Part shown: one piece after another, positions 14,542-28,400 of the stretch
How the letters are laid out: each line of letters opens with the position of its first letter
How positions within the stretch are numbered: the stretch's first letter is position 1
Assembly (NCBI GenBank): GCA_030141605.1
Contig: JAQGDQ010000133.1
Coordinates: forward strand, 188,001-248,000
DNA: 60,000 nucleotides
DNA from: Tubiluchus corallicola
Lineage: Eukaryota; Priapulida; Priapulimorpha; Priapulimorphida; Tubiluchidae
Direction: 5' to 3'
Notes under the pieces: model-generated
Told to the model about the DNA's origin: nothing
Databases searched by the model: none
What the model saw: the letters and a program-made list of their open reading frames with translations, nothing else
Program-made: the position numbers and the translations under genes

Positions 14542-14787
14542 ATAACAGACAAAGACAAGATTTATTTACCATTAAGAGACAATATTAGCACTAACGGCTA
14601 TTTATCGACTTACACAAATAACGAATAACATGTAGGGTATATGCCTTGGACAATTGTAGCCGCTAGTATCGAACTCAAGACTTCGTGGAATTCATTTAGA
14701 TGTCTTAGTAACATTCGGATGTGTATTATATCTTGGCTCAATGAGGTGATCAGCCGGGACAGTGTAGGCGAAATTATTCAGAAGCAC

Positions 14788-14880
14788 TTTTTCCAGTTTA
14801 TCACTCATCTATTTACTGTCCTGGCTGGACGTTGCTCAGTTTCGCTTATAAAGTTATTCTTATCGCCTAAACTTTTAAAT
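14788..14880. repeat. Dispersed repeat segment
   Basis: Similar to 16321-16425: AGTTTATCACTCATCTATTTACTGTC versus AGTATATCACTTATCCATTCACTGTC, then a matching stretch ending CCTAAACTTTTAAA versus CCTAAATCTTTTAA. Confidence 0.5.
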
Positions 14881-16320
14881 CGAGATCGCATTTTTTATCA
14901 GTAGCTTATATACATTCACAAGTTACGTAGTTACCAGAGTGGTTCTTGGTTGCTTATGTCTGAGGCACTAAGTGAACTGCGTAATGATAATATTTAACTA
15001 TCTAATGGTCAACCGTTACTGATAACCAACGGTCATCATGAACTATGGACTCTACCGGGACTGAGAAGGTCGTGCACCCCTGAGTCAATACATTAGGTTG
15101 AATGCAGATAGAATTTAATAATGATTATTGATATCTCTGGTGTATGATTTGGAGTCTGTATGTGCACGGGAACAGTAGTTATTGAGCAGATGGCTGCTTA
15201 AATAATCTGCTTATGGACAGCCCAACTGATACACTTTTTATACAAATCCTCCCATACAAGATTATGGGCTACTCAGGGTAGGGTTATGGAAGAAAAATGG
15301 AAATAAAGGTACAGATAAACAGAATTCTTCTAACTAATTAGAAAGAGGCGTCTATCATGAATTGAATGAAGTTGTAGTTGTTAGAAACTACTTTTTTGGT
15401 TGAGAATCTCGCTGATATGAAGTGCGAGGAAAAAACTGGATTTATCTACATTGCAACTGCAATAAAATTATATTTAATAATGCAAACTGTCATCTCTTCG
15501 GCAGAATTTGTGTAAAAGGTTGTCATTTCATGTGACCATACGGACACACTTGACATGCATTCAATTCTAGTTGCATTCAACTAAAATTAACACCAAATTC
15601 AAAACTGACTCAGTGTACATTTCACTCATGAGCGTTAACATCTTCAACTGAAAAACGATATTTATTGAGATTTTGTCAACGTTTAAAATAAGGCGGTAAT
15701 TTTAGCTGAACACAATTAGAATCGATGCGTGTCCATAAGGTTACAGGCAAATAATAGTGGAAGGCATAGTGTAGGCAAACGGCTGTTTTACTATTACCGC
15801 TAGTTTAGTAGGAATTCACTACTGAACTTTCCAGCTGCTTGTTTACGACTTCAGTTACCAGACAAACTTAGCTGCCATTAGAGAAAGATTCATTTTAGCT
15901 AGAAAGTAAAGTTACAAGAGAAAGATTACAGAGTTACAAGAAGGTACAAAGCAAGGCCGCTCTAATAGTACCCGCTTCTTCTTGAGTGCCGGGCTATGAT
16001 AGTTAGGTGATGCCGAACCTGCTTATGGAGTAGGTGGGTGACCACTGAAAAAATTGTTAATGGGTTGTTTCAGCTGCTGTTATATCTTCACATGAAGGAG
16101 AACGCGCGCGTATCCATTCGTGGCTAAGAAATCTCTGCTGGCTAATTTTCTAATTATTAGAGATTTATCCTCTATAATGAGCTAGGTTCTGGTCCTGCCA
16201 ACCGTCTACATTAGTCCTCGATGTTAATTCCAGTTTGCAGACCAGAATGCCGAACTGCATAACATTACACGTGCAGAAGGATCAGTTTGACGAATGAAAC
16301 CGCCCAGAACGGGAATTGAA

Positions 16321-16425
16321 TGGAGTATATCACTTATCCATTCACTGTCTAGCTTGGGCATTGCTTAACTTGACAGCAAAGTACACATTCGGTTATTCCC
16401 ACAACCTAAATCTTTTAACGTGCAA
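16321..16425. repeat. Dispersed repeat segment
   Basis: Partner of 14788-14880. A shorter relative may lie near 7440-7495. Its class is unknown. Confidence 0.45.
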
Positions 16426-18384
16426 TTTGTAAAGTTCCTCTAAAGACTTGTACCATCCAGTCTGTTACACGTCTGTTAAACAAACTGGCGTTAAAAATAA
16501 TCTCAGACGTCACAAGTTTTGTTCCATCGTGAAATCAGAAGAGGGAACGCACTGCAATTCTTTCTTGTTTACTGCTCATTTTGTGAAACTCATTTGGAGT
16601 TAAAATGCCTCGTTGCGGCACATCAATAACTTTCTGTTTATTTTTCAAACTGAAATTGGATAACCCAATCTAAAAAACCCGACTTTACTGCGTGAAATTT
16701 TTTTGCAAAAATATGAAACTTGCAGCGCGATTTGCTGTTAGGTGGTCCAAGAACTGAAGGTTAAAAAGTGTTCATTTATTCTTTCATTATCACTTTCTCC
16801 TGATAGTTAAAGAAATCGCAGCTTAAACATAATGTCATAAGGCTTAAAAACCTTCCACATATTGTTGTGCAGTTAAGCCGACCAATTAACTAAATTACAT
16901 TTTTCGATACTTTTCGATTTTTCAACACTTACATATGGTGGAACACCCATTTGGGACTAATATTAATAAATCTTTTCTTTTCTGGTTCTAATCCGTTGAC
17001 CAATGATTTTTATTTTTAGTACGTATTCAAAGTGTAAAATTTGTATGTTATTATCGAGTTTATTCCTACTTATTAATACTAAGTGATCATGCAGTATGCA
17101 CAAAATTCATAATATTTTATTGCTGATTTTACTCTGTCTTGTTTAACTAAATTAACCCGATAAAAATTCTCACAGTTTTGGCTATTTTCAAATTGCTCAA
17201 AATCTTTCAAGTTGATTTTTTACTTTATTTACCGAGTTGTTTGTCACCTAAGGGTGTATAAGAATGTATGTGATACGGTGCAAAGCCCATGTTGTTTTAT
17301 TTTCGGTAACGACCATCGTCATATTTGTCAGACAGCTTTGTGTAGGAAGCTGCTATGGCATTCCAGTACTCATTAGTAAGCACGTGCAAACAAAATCACC
17401 AAGTTAGTTACTTCCGTGAGAACACGGGTATAAAACAAATGCGTAGATTGTCGCCAGTCAAATAACTGTTCTGTAAAAACTATTTTCGCAAGACCCTAAT
17501 TACCCTGTTTAAGATTACTGCGTGTATAACTGTATCTTATTGATTACAGTAAATACAGTTTGACGGCTTCGGGAATGGTAAAACCACCTGAGGTGTGTGG
17601 TCATTGTATACCGGGAAGCACGTCTGTACTCTATAAAGGTTTGAATATGTATAATGAACAAGCAGTAATTGTTTCTCTGTTTTCATTAATATTTTCTTAG
17701 TTTAATATTCTTAGAAAATTCAGATGTTGAAGCTAAAATTACTGTGAAGTGTATTAAGAAGTAACCGATGGCTTGTTACACTTGTACATCTGAAAAATGA
17801 AAAAAATAGGAAAATGCTACATAAAATATGAGCTATGGTAGGATTACTGTGGGGATAAAATATTTTAGTTACTTTTCCCTCTGCCAAGGAAGTTATGCTT
17901 CAACGCTGTTTCTTTGTTTCTTTGTTGTATAGCAGTAAGCCTTTCACGCTCAACAGATTTTCACGAAACTTTGCAGAGAAGGTGTAAAGAGGGGACAAGA
18001 AAGATGCATTTTGATGCAGATTCCTGCATGGAAGGGGAAGGGCGAAAAGGCGAATGCGCTTTGACAAAGTGGGCGTTTATCGTCCGTTCTTTTTTTGCAA
18101 AACTTGGTCAACGCCGCGTACAAAAAGCTTTTTCGAAGGACTTCGTGTAGGTCTTAGAGGGAGTGTTATAGCTCTTCAGGAAAAGGAGGACTTGGCTACA
18201 AGATAGGGTAATTCTTTTTTATTATGTCCGCTAGGACAAACAACTACGAGCTAGTTTCAGATTCTATTTCGAGAAATTCTCGCTTGGAAAACTTTACTAT
18301 TACTTTTGCTTACACATGTATATAGTCTTAAAAGCTGACTTAATATGTAAATGCGTGTATCTATCGCTCTATTACCCGCGCCAA

Positions 18385-18414
18385 ATGGCTGCATGCAGAA
18401 CTGTAGGTAATGAG
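18385..18414 (+). CDS. SNTG: Syntrophin exon 1 (start codon)
   Basis: Ten codons, MAACRTVGNE, followed by the strong donor GTAAGT. The exon ends in phase 0, as exon 2 requires, and the peptide is about as long as the leader before the PH1 domain in vertebrate gamma-syntrophins. The ATG has G at +4 but C at -3. I chose it by phase, donor and position; a different upstream exon remains possible. Confidence 0.6.
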
Positions 18415-19368
18415 GTAAGTTGTAAGTTGTTATGATGAAAGGAAACGAGCTGCTTGGAAAAAGAGAATTTTTGTGACTATAGTGACAGCGATTTTAATGC
18501 TCTTTTCGTAGCAAGTTAGATGGTAGTTAGCATTGAAGAACGTTCTGTTAAATACTTTCACAGATAGAAAGCCTATAGAAAACTAGGTTTATAAGCAGCC
18601 TTAGTTTAGCAACTGACATTTGATGAGCAACAAGGGGACTGGAGGAAAGCTTGAAATCAGATCCAGCCTGATCGATAATTCAATTGGGCTTTTTGTCAAG
18701 TAGGTTAAGGTAAATCATCGTGCAGCAACTGTTATTGTTCATTGGATGCTTAACTTATTTGTAATGTATTTAATGATACGTAGGCCTATAATATGACAGC
18801 CTTTTGATGTCGCATCGCGCACAGATTTTGACAATCAAAGGACTCGTAAAAAGTGCTTCAGTGATTAGTATTCTTGTCTTGCGTTGAGTGGCTTGTATTG
18901 ACGCCATTGCATTTCCAGTCACAAAAGTTGTGCAAAAGTGTCGCCGTTGAAAATCCCAGAACAGTGAGAGCACAGTAGCGATTTATCGACAAACACATTT
19001 TTCAGATGTCATCCATACTGTTTTAGGTTCGACATGGCATGGTGGCAGTGACAGATGGCAAAGGGAAACGACAAGCGGTGCGCCTTCAATTAGCTGGAAG
19101 TCATCTGACGATACAGAAGGAGGAGCTAGTCTATGCTATTCCCACGGAAATTCGAGACAACACACCGAGGGACAGCAAGGTTAGTAGGATTCAAAAGTGT
19201 TTTTTCTTTGATTAGATTTGCTAACAATAAAATTAACAGTTTTATCAGTGATCTAGTAACTTATTGAATGATTGACTGACTTACTGACTGATTCTCTGTT
19301 TGGCATCCTGCCTCATGGGAGAGAGAGTGAGAGAGAGAGAAAGAGAGAGAGAGGGAGAGAGGAGAGGA

Positions 19369-19422
<54 letters not shown>

Positions 19423-22400
19423 GAATATTAAATTTATTTTCTCATAACGACTAACTCTGTTTGAATAATGAGCTTTCTGAAGGAAAGTTTGATTTTTGCT
19501 TGAATTGAGTAAACAAAAGTCGAGGATCCACCTTTTTTTGAATAATAGGTGAGATTGTCCTGTTTTTATTAATATAGGGATTTTGAGTGACATTCTTGTG
19601 TCAAAAGTTGCAGGGAGTGTTGCTATTGTACTGAACGATTGTTCCTTATGTAATTCATGTAAGTGGCTTCTCATAATTATAGAGAAAACAAGGATTTGCA
19701 CAAATTTTAACAGTAATTAATAATGTGGAGGCAACTGGATGCCTTTGCAATCTTTTCTCACATGACTATCTCATTTTGTCTGAATTTTGCTGCTTCGTTC
19801 AGTTTTATTGAGCTCGAGAGATTTTACCGTTTGTTATTTCACACTCTGAGTCACTCAGTTTCCTCAGCAGTTTGGCGCCTAGGTGAATGAGTCACGCAGT
19901 GTCTGTGTCCAGGTAGATTATTGATGTGAAGAATTACCTCGGCGATGCGTTTAGGATGCTGGTATTACCGGGATCACAATAACGGCATCCTCATCCAGCA
20001 TATAACTTCAATGGAAATCATTTTTGCAATCGAGTGTTTACTTTATTGTGGAAAAGTACATGCATGAATATTGAATGATCACCTTGATCTGTTTAACTTT
20101 TAGGTACTGTCCCGGGGATGTATGAATTAGGGTTCTCCAAGTTTTGATAAAACATGTTGCATTGCGAAGCTTTGGGTTAGCTCTGTGGTCCTGTTGCTCC
20201 ATTAAGCGAATTTCAGTAATCGACATACTCTAATTTCAGTAATCGGCAGTTTAACTACTCAACAGATAAGGTAATTTAAAGTAATATGAAATATGAAAGA
20301 GCATATTGTAGCTTGCTACATTAGCTATTTAAGTCGTTCAAATTGAATTACCATTGAACATAATACTCGTTTTCATGACGCTCACTTTGATGACCGACAA
20401 ATGACTAACCGACCGGCCCACTTTAATTCACTTTACTCACTTGCTCACGTTTCCTACGTAGTTCGCGTGTCACGATGTTAGCGTACTCAATTTGAGCAGC
20501 AGATTAGTCGATATTTGACCATCAACTTACTAAATTTAAGTAGATTTTCATTTTGCCTACTTGACAGAGTATTTCTTAATATAAATCTCTCCAAGGAAGG
20601 GCAGGGACTGCTCCTAGAACTTTCAATGTAGGTCAAGGCAGTCTTTTGGCAGACAAAAACCGATAAATATGGGTTCTTTTGGCTGTTGTTACATTAGAAT
20701 ATTAAATCTTATGAGGAGATGAGTTGAATGACGTCCAGCGAATCGAGGTCACGTGGAGGTTACAGCTGCCAAAAGCAACTAAAGAGTAATGCATCGTACC
20801 AAAGCGCTAAAATGTGCTGATGGGTACTGAATTTTACGGTTTAGTTTTTTAACACCAGGTGCCCTCACTACTCATGCATGTTTGTGACTGCGTTACTGTG
20901 TTAAATCAGCATTTAAGTGGTTGGCGCTTCAGAATACGCCCAATTTTCTTATAGCGCATCTGTTTGTGGTGTGTCAGCGAGTGTGCAGCAGCCAAATACC
21001 CCAGCTTTTGTAGAAATTAAGCGACGGGAAACTAAGGATAAGCCGCCCTTTGTTTAACGATGTGTACATTTGTACAGAGAGCGTTACTTAGGTTCCTAAG
21101 AACCATTTCTTGTATTCCTGTAGTAGGTGTGTAGAATGGTGAGGTACATAAAACTGAAGGAATTTATGTGGACCCGTATCAGCTCATATTAGTAACGGCT
21201 TCGTAGCGGTTAACCTAGATTCCACAGGCTATTTGCATGGCTTCTTTCTAAAGATAATGAAAAGCAGATGTGATCTATAGCTGCGTAAGAACCAAGCAAC
21301 GCGATTGAAATCCGATTAGCAAATTCTTTGTTTAACAGCGTTTTTAGTTGTCCTTCTGTCAAATAGGTAGCGGTTCAATTCATTTTCGCTTTATCGTTTT
21401 TGGTTTATTCTGCAAAGGAGAGCCAAATCTATTGAAAATTGCACCGAAATACATCACTTCAATCTGTCGCTTTGTCATTCTCTCGTTTTAATTGCTTGCC
21501 TACATCTAAATTAATTACTGTGGTTAAAAATTAGGTCATCTCACCTATCTAAATATCCGTATAAATAACGGAGTAACTTCAGCATTGTAGAATCATTAAG
21601 CACAATCTGCTGAAATGTTTTTTCTGCAAATTAACTTTTTATTTAATTGTCAGTAGTAGTTTGAAGGTTTTTGTTGAAAGCAAGGGCTAAGGCAATTTAT
21701 AGATTCTAGATAATAATGCAGAATATCTAAAAATATGAAAATTGCAAAAAACTGCTACGTCCAGCGTCCAGCGTTTTAATTACGCACATTATAAGAGGAA
21801 CCACGTTTGACTTGATTTTAAGTTTTCCTGTTTACTGTGAAAACATAGTGTAGCGCAAAGTAAGCAAACTGTTTTGCACTCAATGTAAAAAGGTATTTAT
21901 AACTGATGACACGCAGACATCATGAAATTCAACACTTTACTAACTGGCTCTTGGTCATTCTGAGAATGTTAAAAGTCAAATACATGTGGGCATTTTGCGT
22001 CCAACTTACTTTGGTGATTTTTGACGCTTCATGTGTAAGAACATTTGCTTTTTTATCCGTCATTTCAGCCATACAGCCAAAGATAAATAAACAGCTTTTT
22101 ATTTTCCGATTTTTGGATTTGTTAGGGCGGGCACATTGCCAATTTTTACCCTTGCTGAAACACCACGATGCCTATTTATTTGATAAAGAGAACTTTCAGC
22201 GTTTTTACTCGAATGTAACAGAGTGAGTTGATAAATGGCAATTATTAATGCTTGTTTGTTGAGGGAGGTCGTAGACACATGTAAACGTTATTGAGACCCT
22301 CGGTCACGCACTTCACTGTCTCACTGCGAGATTCCGGTACAGTCACAACCATCTGGGGACAGCAGTGACTACTATATGATCATTCTGTTGGCGAGTCCTG

Positions 22401-25400
22401 CAAGTCAAGCTTCCCAGTTGTTGGCAAAAGCAAGCCGTGAATAAATGTTGTTTGAAAAGGCAACTGCAGAGCTTGTTATGTATTCATATTGTCATTACAT
22501 TTTTAGAAATACAGTACTTATAAACTTATACAGCAGATATAAATGGGTCAATGGATGATTTTTATCCAAATACAAATACTTCGGGAGCGCTCGTCAGTAA
22601 CGTAAGTATTTCGTAAAAAATTGATGTCAAGTTATTCGAGAATAGATTTTTAGAAATCTTGGTTCTGTGAATATTGTGAGCACCCCTAACTTTGTCTGTC
22701 GATGTTAGTGTTTCTCACTTAGAATAGGTAGTTTTATGTTCGAGACTTGGTACTATAATAAAAACGAATTTCTTAGCACTTTTAATAGATGTTCATTATG
22801 AACAAATATTGAAAGCTTGCAGATACTTATGTGCAACGAGTTAAGAATAAGCAGCAGTCTAAAAAATTTATTGAATTCAATTTTTACATTTTCAAGCTTT
22901 CGCTGCCTAATTACTAACAATTTGATAAATTTGATCTCCCCACAAAATATTCTTTTGCTCAAATTATTGTACAGCACTATTAGCAAGATCTATTTCAAAT
23001 CTGCAGTTTTATGATTATTGTATTCTTCACGCTTAAGCGGGTGCGGGTTTACAAAGTTTGAATGCTTGGGTTGCCAGGCTGCAGTCACAACCATCTTTTC
23101 CTATCACACATGGGATCCAGAAAGGTAGAGCTTTTCCTGAAGGTATTTTTGTGCATTTACACGGCTTACTTCGAATATACGTCTGAAACAAAATAATGCA
23201 TATTTTCAGAGTAATATGGATGACAAGCACATCTTGATAGTTGTGCGTGTTTGTGTCACATTTTCCGTTTTAACTTTCAAACCACAAAGCGACACCTTTC
23301 TCCGACACCTTCTCTTCTGGAGATTATTCACAGAAACAGAAGACTGCGCAAGAAAAGTGTCGCTCATGATGTAAACTCATACTATTTTTCACGATTGGGT
23401 TAAAGCCTTTAAAAACATTATCGCAAAGCTATAGCATTTGTCTAATATGCCACCAGAGTAGACAGACCTAGGAACCGATAACTGCAATTTCAAACGGACA
23501 GAGTTTTTGAAACTCCTCTAAAAATCGATCAACATTGGGCTGTTAATTCAGTAATAGCTTGTAGAGACGTTTTAATTTTATTTGATGTGATGTTAAAATC
23601 TAACGTGTAGCTCCGTTCCTTTGTTAATTGACTAATAACAAAAACTGGTTAATATAATTAAAATTTTTTGTATATAAGGGCGGTTAAATCTAAAAGAAAT
23701 CGTTGGCTCTGTCGGGTTTTGTTTTTTTTCGCCAAAAAATTCGCGAATTGCAAGCTTTTGGTAATCTTCAAATGGGGGAGGGGCACTTTCTCTTGCACGA
23801 GGGTCTCTCACAAAATTTCTAGATCTACCAGGAACAATCTAGGAAAACAAAGTTAAATACATTACCTCTCCACAAATTTTCTGGCCATTCCATGAAAAAC
23901 AGGTACATTCTGTCTTGAAGGCCCACTCACTGGGCGTGCAATCGTCTTCACACTTTACCTGGGCTGGACTGAAGCAGGCAGTCTCCAGGTTAGGCTTATT
24001 AGGCCTACTCGTAACAAAAACCTACAATAAATGTGAGTCTTAAGACTTGGCAACTTGGGAGGCGTTACACAATATAACAATTTAAGTAAAAATCAGATTA
24101 ATCAATGATAATTAGTTAATGCATCATCAATTGATCATAATCACGCATTTTCTTCATATAGTTATCGTCAGACATATCGCAGCTATTATACCACCGCGCA
24201 ATTGAATTTAACAATTTCATTATCATTGCCATCACCATCATCGCGGTAGTTATCGTTATCATCACCATAATATGATCACTAGTATCATGATCGCTGTTAT
24301 CGTCATCGTCATCATCATTATCATCGCTGTTATATCTATTGTTAAACACTAATAGTATAATTTGTAATAATGCTGATCATAGTTAAAGTTATATAACGTG
24401 TTTAATGTACCAGAAGTGAAAACAAAACACAAACGCCCAGCTTCATGATTCTGCTGATCAGAGGCTTGTTGTATGTGTGATGCAAATAATAATAGTAACC
24501 TGGATATTCCAGTTTCATTGCTTTTATACTGGCGTGCTTTTTTTTTACCAATATTTAACAAGGAATGCGGTTTGATATGATTTAATAAAATTCAATCTGA
24601 CAAGAAGATGTTTTGTTAAGGGTGGGGTATGGCTCAAACTCGATGTGAATATCTTCTCTTCTTTAGCAATATGCACTATAAAGCCATTAAGTAGTTAAAA
24701 TTGGAGATTGAAAAACAGGATTATGAAAATTTCGTGATGTGGTTAAACACTGGTGAAAAAATGCAAACCCCGTCGATGACGATGGTCTTTGAAAGCTTGT
24801 ATAGATGTAATTCAAGGTGACATTGAAAACTGATAAACAAACTGTCAAACAGTCATTCGATATTTGACGCAATTTTGTCTGAATGTTGCTTTGATCGCTA
24901 GATGTAAAACAATAGTCTGCATAAATTAACCTACCCGAAAAAGGTAGACAAGGGTAAAAATTTAACTTTTTAAAAGATAGTCTTTTGAAGGTAATAAGAA
25001 TAGAAAGCCTAAACTATATTTTGAAACATATTACCTGAAAACTCGCGATGTCAATGAAAAGTAGAATGTAGTTGGTAGCAAACGAAAGCCGCAGGTCAAT
25101 AGGTGGTATAAAAATAATTTTCTGACCACGTAGTCGGTAGGTACAGAAATTTCTACGTTCAAAGATGTTCAGATAACGTCTGTTCAAACGTTTCATGCTA
25201 TACTGGGTGCCCCTAAAATATTACATGATTTCAAGTTCAATAACTTTGTTAATTCAAATAAACAGAGACTTGGAGCACATTATCAATTGTCTGCTAATGA
25301 AATAAACTTTAAAAGCTCAAGTGTTACTGCTTTGTCACAGCAAAAAAATAAATAAATCAGAACGAAGAAACTAATTGTCGTCTTTGTAATCCATTGAGCT

Positions 25401-28400
25401 AGTCATTCCCTAGTAGCCGATTTTCTCAAACGGAAGACCATAGAAGCAAATTTAGGAAAGATGAACTTTTGTGAAAAAATGAAAGGATCAAGAAAAGATG
25501 GTAAGTGGTAGCATACGATAAGCAAAGTCTTTGAAGCCTCTTAGGAATATTTCAGTTGCCAAAGGCTTCGAAATACATAAAAATAATAATCGTCAATTTT
25601 AAGCTAAGGAGTTATGCAGCCCCCTTTTTAACTGTATAGTAGCTTTCTTAGAAGGTATAAAAAACTTTTTGTATGCGCCCATAACCAAACTAGTTTTTTG
25701 CACCTCTATGTATGGAGGATCTAAATTTCCCTTTTTTGCACAGGGAGCTTACTGCTAGTAATGCCCTTCCCGTACTGATCTTATTATTAGTGGGTTTTCA
25801 GTTGTTAATTCAAGCTGTTAATCATTGTGCCGCTTAATGATGTTATAATTAGCAGCCCGTTTCTTTGTTAAATGAGGTGATCCAAAGAAAGTTTACATAC
25901 CCCAGTTTTTGGATATTGAATTGTGATAAACCAGAATACTTAACACTTTACATGTAATGAACAATTAACCAAATTTTATTGTTAATTGATTGAAAGAGGA
26001 AGAGCCTGAAAAACTGTGGGTCAGGAGAACTCGCATTTTTAGGGCTTTCCAACTAAGTAACACTGTAAGTTAATTATTGATTACATAGAAAGCCTTAGAT
26101 TTTTTTATCTGATCTATTACGCTTCAGTATCTGGAAAAATTATCATTAGTTGTGAGTTGAGCGCAGCTAATTTGATTATTACGCTCTTCATTGTAATTTG
26201 TAACATAAATCAAGCTCTTCTTGCGCCTCCTGGTTTTTTTGTTGCACTCAATATTTAAAATTATAAAAATTTTGCAGTTTGCAGTAGCAAATAAAGCACT
26301 ACGCTGTAATTGTGCATATGATAAGTAAGTCTTCTACTAAACTGATTAAAGTTTTCTTGTTTATTCTGCACTGTAGATATGGCAACTTTGCAAGCTGTTT
26401 TTTTGGTTAAAGAAGGAAAAGAGAATGTATGATGATGCTCTTGGTTCACTCTCTTAAGAATGAACGTTTCGTTACGAATGTAAATACATACTTTTAGTGA
26501 AGTTTATTGCCTAACACGCTTTTCAGGGTAGTTTACTATGTTACTGATGCGTAGGAATGATATAGTTGTTGGTATTTTAGTTCTAACTGACCTTAAATAT
26601 AATGCTGCCCGAGCTAGAACATCTGCTTTTTATACGTATGTGAGCTTTCCTGTAACTTCAGCCAGTCAGCAAAAAACAAATAAACAGCTTCTCATTTTCT
26701 GGGACGATTTTCTGAATTTGTTTGGAGGGGCACTTTGCCAACTCTTATTTTTGCTGAAATGCCACAGAAGCTAAGTATTTGTTAAAGAAAAGATTTTTAC
26801 GTTAAATTTAATTTTTTACAGAATGAATTGGCGCTATGAATTTTGTTACATTTGTTACACTGATATGCTGTATTGATCAGTTAGTCCTACAGTGAATCTC
26901 CTGCCTAGTTGTAGGTTTGAAGGTGTGTAATTATTAGAAGTATCTAGAAACAGTAGTTGCAAATGAGTGGTGTATCGACAGGGTCTGCTATTAACACACT
27001 GAACTACCTCAGTAGCTGATCTGTCAGCATGGATCGTTTGCCTGGATAGGATAATACTGAATAATTACCAGACATCGTTGGGGGGGGGGGAGATGTATAT
27101 ACATCTGAATTTTGTGATACCTGTATTACTTTGTTGTCTTATTTTAAAAGATTATCATTGTTAGTGAGATAGATTCGGGTACAGCCACAGCCATCTGCAT
27201 TGAGTAAGCCTGCCCTTGAGTGCTTTCTCTCAGCTTGCAGGGTGCTAAATTGTATAAGGAAAGATGCTTTCCAGTTTTCACTTTTGAAACAGTGATCCTG
27301 CTGGCGATACACAAAGAGGTGGCTATGGCCTGGCCTGACACAACCAAGGAGTTAACGAATATTCCATGAAAAAGGTCAACTGCTGTGTGTGGTGACCCTT
27401 GGTCACAGTCGTAGGGTTTTTAAGGTCCTTTGCTTCCACGACTTTTTGAGCACAGCTTTCCACAGGTTTGGTTCCTATATGTTCCCAGTATGCTTCCCAA
27501 CCTGTTTTGACTTTACGTAACTGATTGATTTACACGTGTGCCATCACTGGTACGTTGTTATTTGTTCGCACATTTGAGTATAAATAAATTTTTACTTACT
27601 TGCTTATTTACTTACTTAGTTGCCAATTTAAAAAAATACACGTATTTTTCATGTGGTAAACGATTTGTGTCTGGTACACTGATAAAACGGATCGAGTCTA
27701 CACTTTAATAGATGTTCATTGTGAGTGAAATATTTGAAGCGTACAAGTGTTTGTGTCTAACAAGTTAAGAAATTCGTTCTTGTCAGGAAATGAAAAACGC
27801 AATCTGAGGTGTGGTATCAATTTATTAAATTCAAATTTTATGTTTTTATGTTCTTGCTTCATAACTAATAATAATTATGTATGACTCTTATTAGTAATTA
27901 AATTAACGACAATCATACAATGTCCTTTTTTAAGTTGTTGTACACTACCATTGACAAGGTCTACACTAAATCTGTAGGTATATAATTAGACATTACAGCG
28001 TTTGTATTACTTATGGGTTACAAGGTTTATATGCGTAGGGTGCCATGCTGCAGTCGCAAACACCTTCTTCCATCAAACATGGGAGAAAGAAAGGAATAAC
28101 TTGTGGACCTTGTGGAGTAGCTTTTTTGCACGTACACGGCTTATTTCGTGAATATATCTGAAAAAAATTCGTATTTTCACTATAGTATGGAGGGTAGGCA
28201 TATTTTCACCGTAGTATAACGACAATCATACAATGTCCTTTTTTAAGTTGTTGTACACTACCATTGACAAGGTCTACACTAAATCTGTAGGTATATAATT
28301 AGACATTACAGCGTTTGTATTACTTATGGGTTACAAGGTTTATATGCGTAGTAATATTGTGCGCGCGTTTTCACAGCAGTATGGATGACAGGCATATTTT

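Larger units (their letters stand above)
1..18384. other. Gene-poor upstream region
   Basis: No exon with supported splice sites and recognisable protein similarity was found on either strand. The contents are the repeat and element remnants listed separately, in AT-rich single-copy sequence. It may include the syntrophin promoter and untranslated exons, which cannot be placed. Confidence 0.6.
21906..25200. repeat. Tandem-duplicated block, unit 1
   Basis: Colinear with 26538-30770. Matching landmarks in order are an AAATAAACAGCTT...TTTGTT.GG.GG segment (22085-22160 versus 26675-26750), the DGCDC-type fragments, a TTAATAGATGTTCATT segment (22782 versus 27707), exon 3, exon 2, a TCATCG-rich stretch, and a CAAACRCCCAGCTTCATGA segment (24430 versus 29607). 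Similarity covers introns and flanks, so the whole gene unit was duplicated. Confidence 0.8.

Noticed and set aside
14641-14904. 87-codon frame
   Set aside because: Overlaps dispersed repeat sequence whose second copy does not keep the frame.
19261-19701. 146-codon minus-strand frame
   Set aside because: Its middle is a (GA)n-encoded Ser/Leu run; the rest has no motif and no paralogue.
21906-22226. 106-codon plus-strand frame
   Set aside because: It lies in the duplicated block, and the matching segment in unit 2 does not keep the reading frame, so DNA similarity and not coding explains it.
24349-24561. Minus-strand frame shared with 29550-29837
   Set aside because: Both units show similar frames (KSNETGISRLLL), which looks coding. 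However, the region is an intron between exons of the cysteine-rich gene, frames differ in start and end, and no splice sites fit. It was kept only as duplicated sequence.
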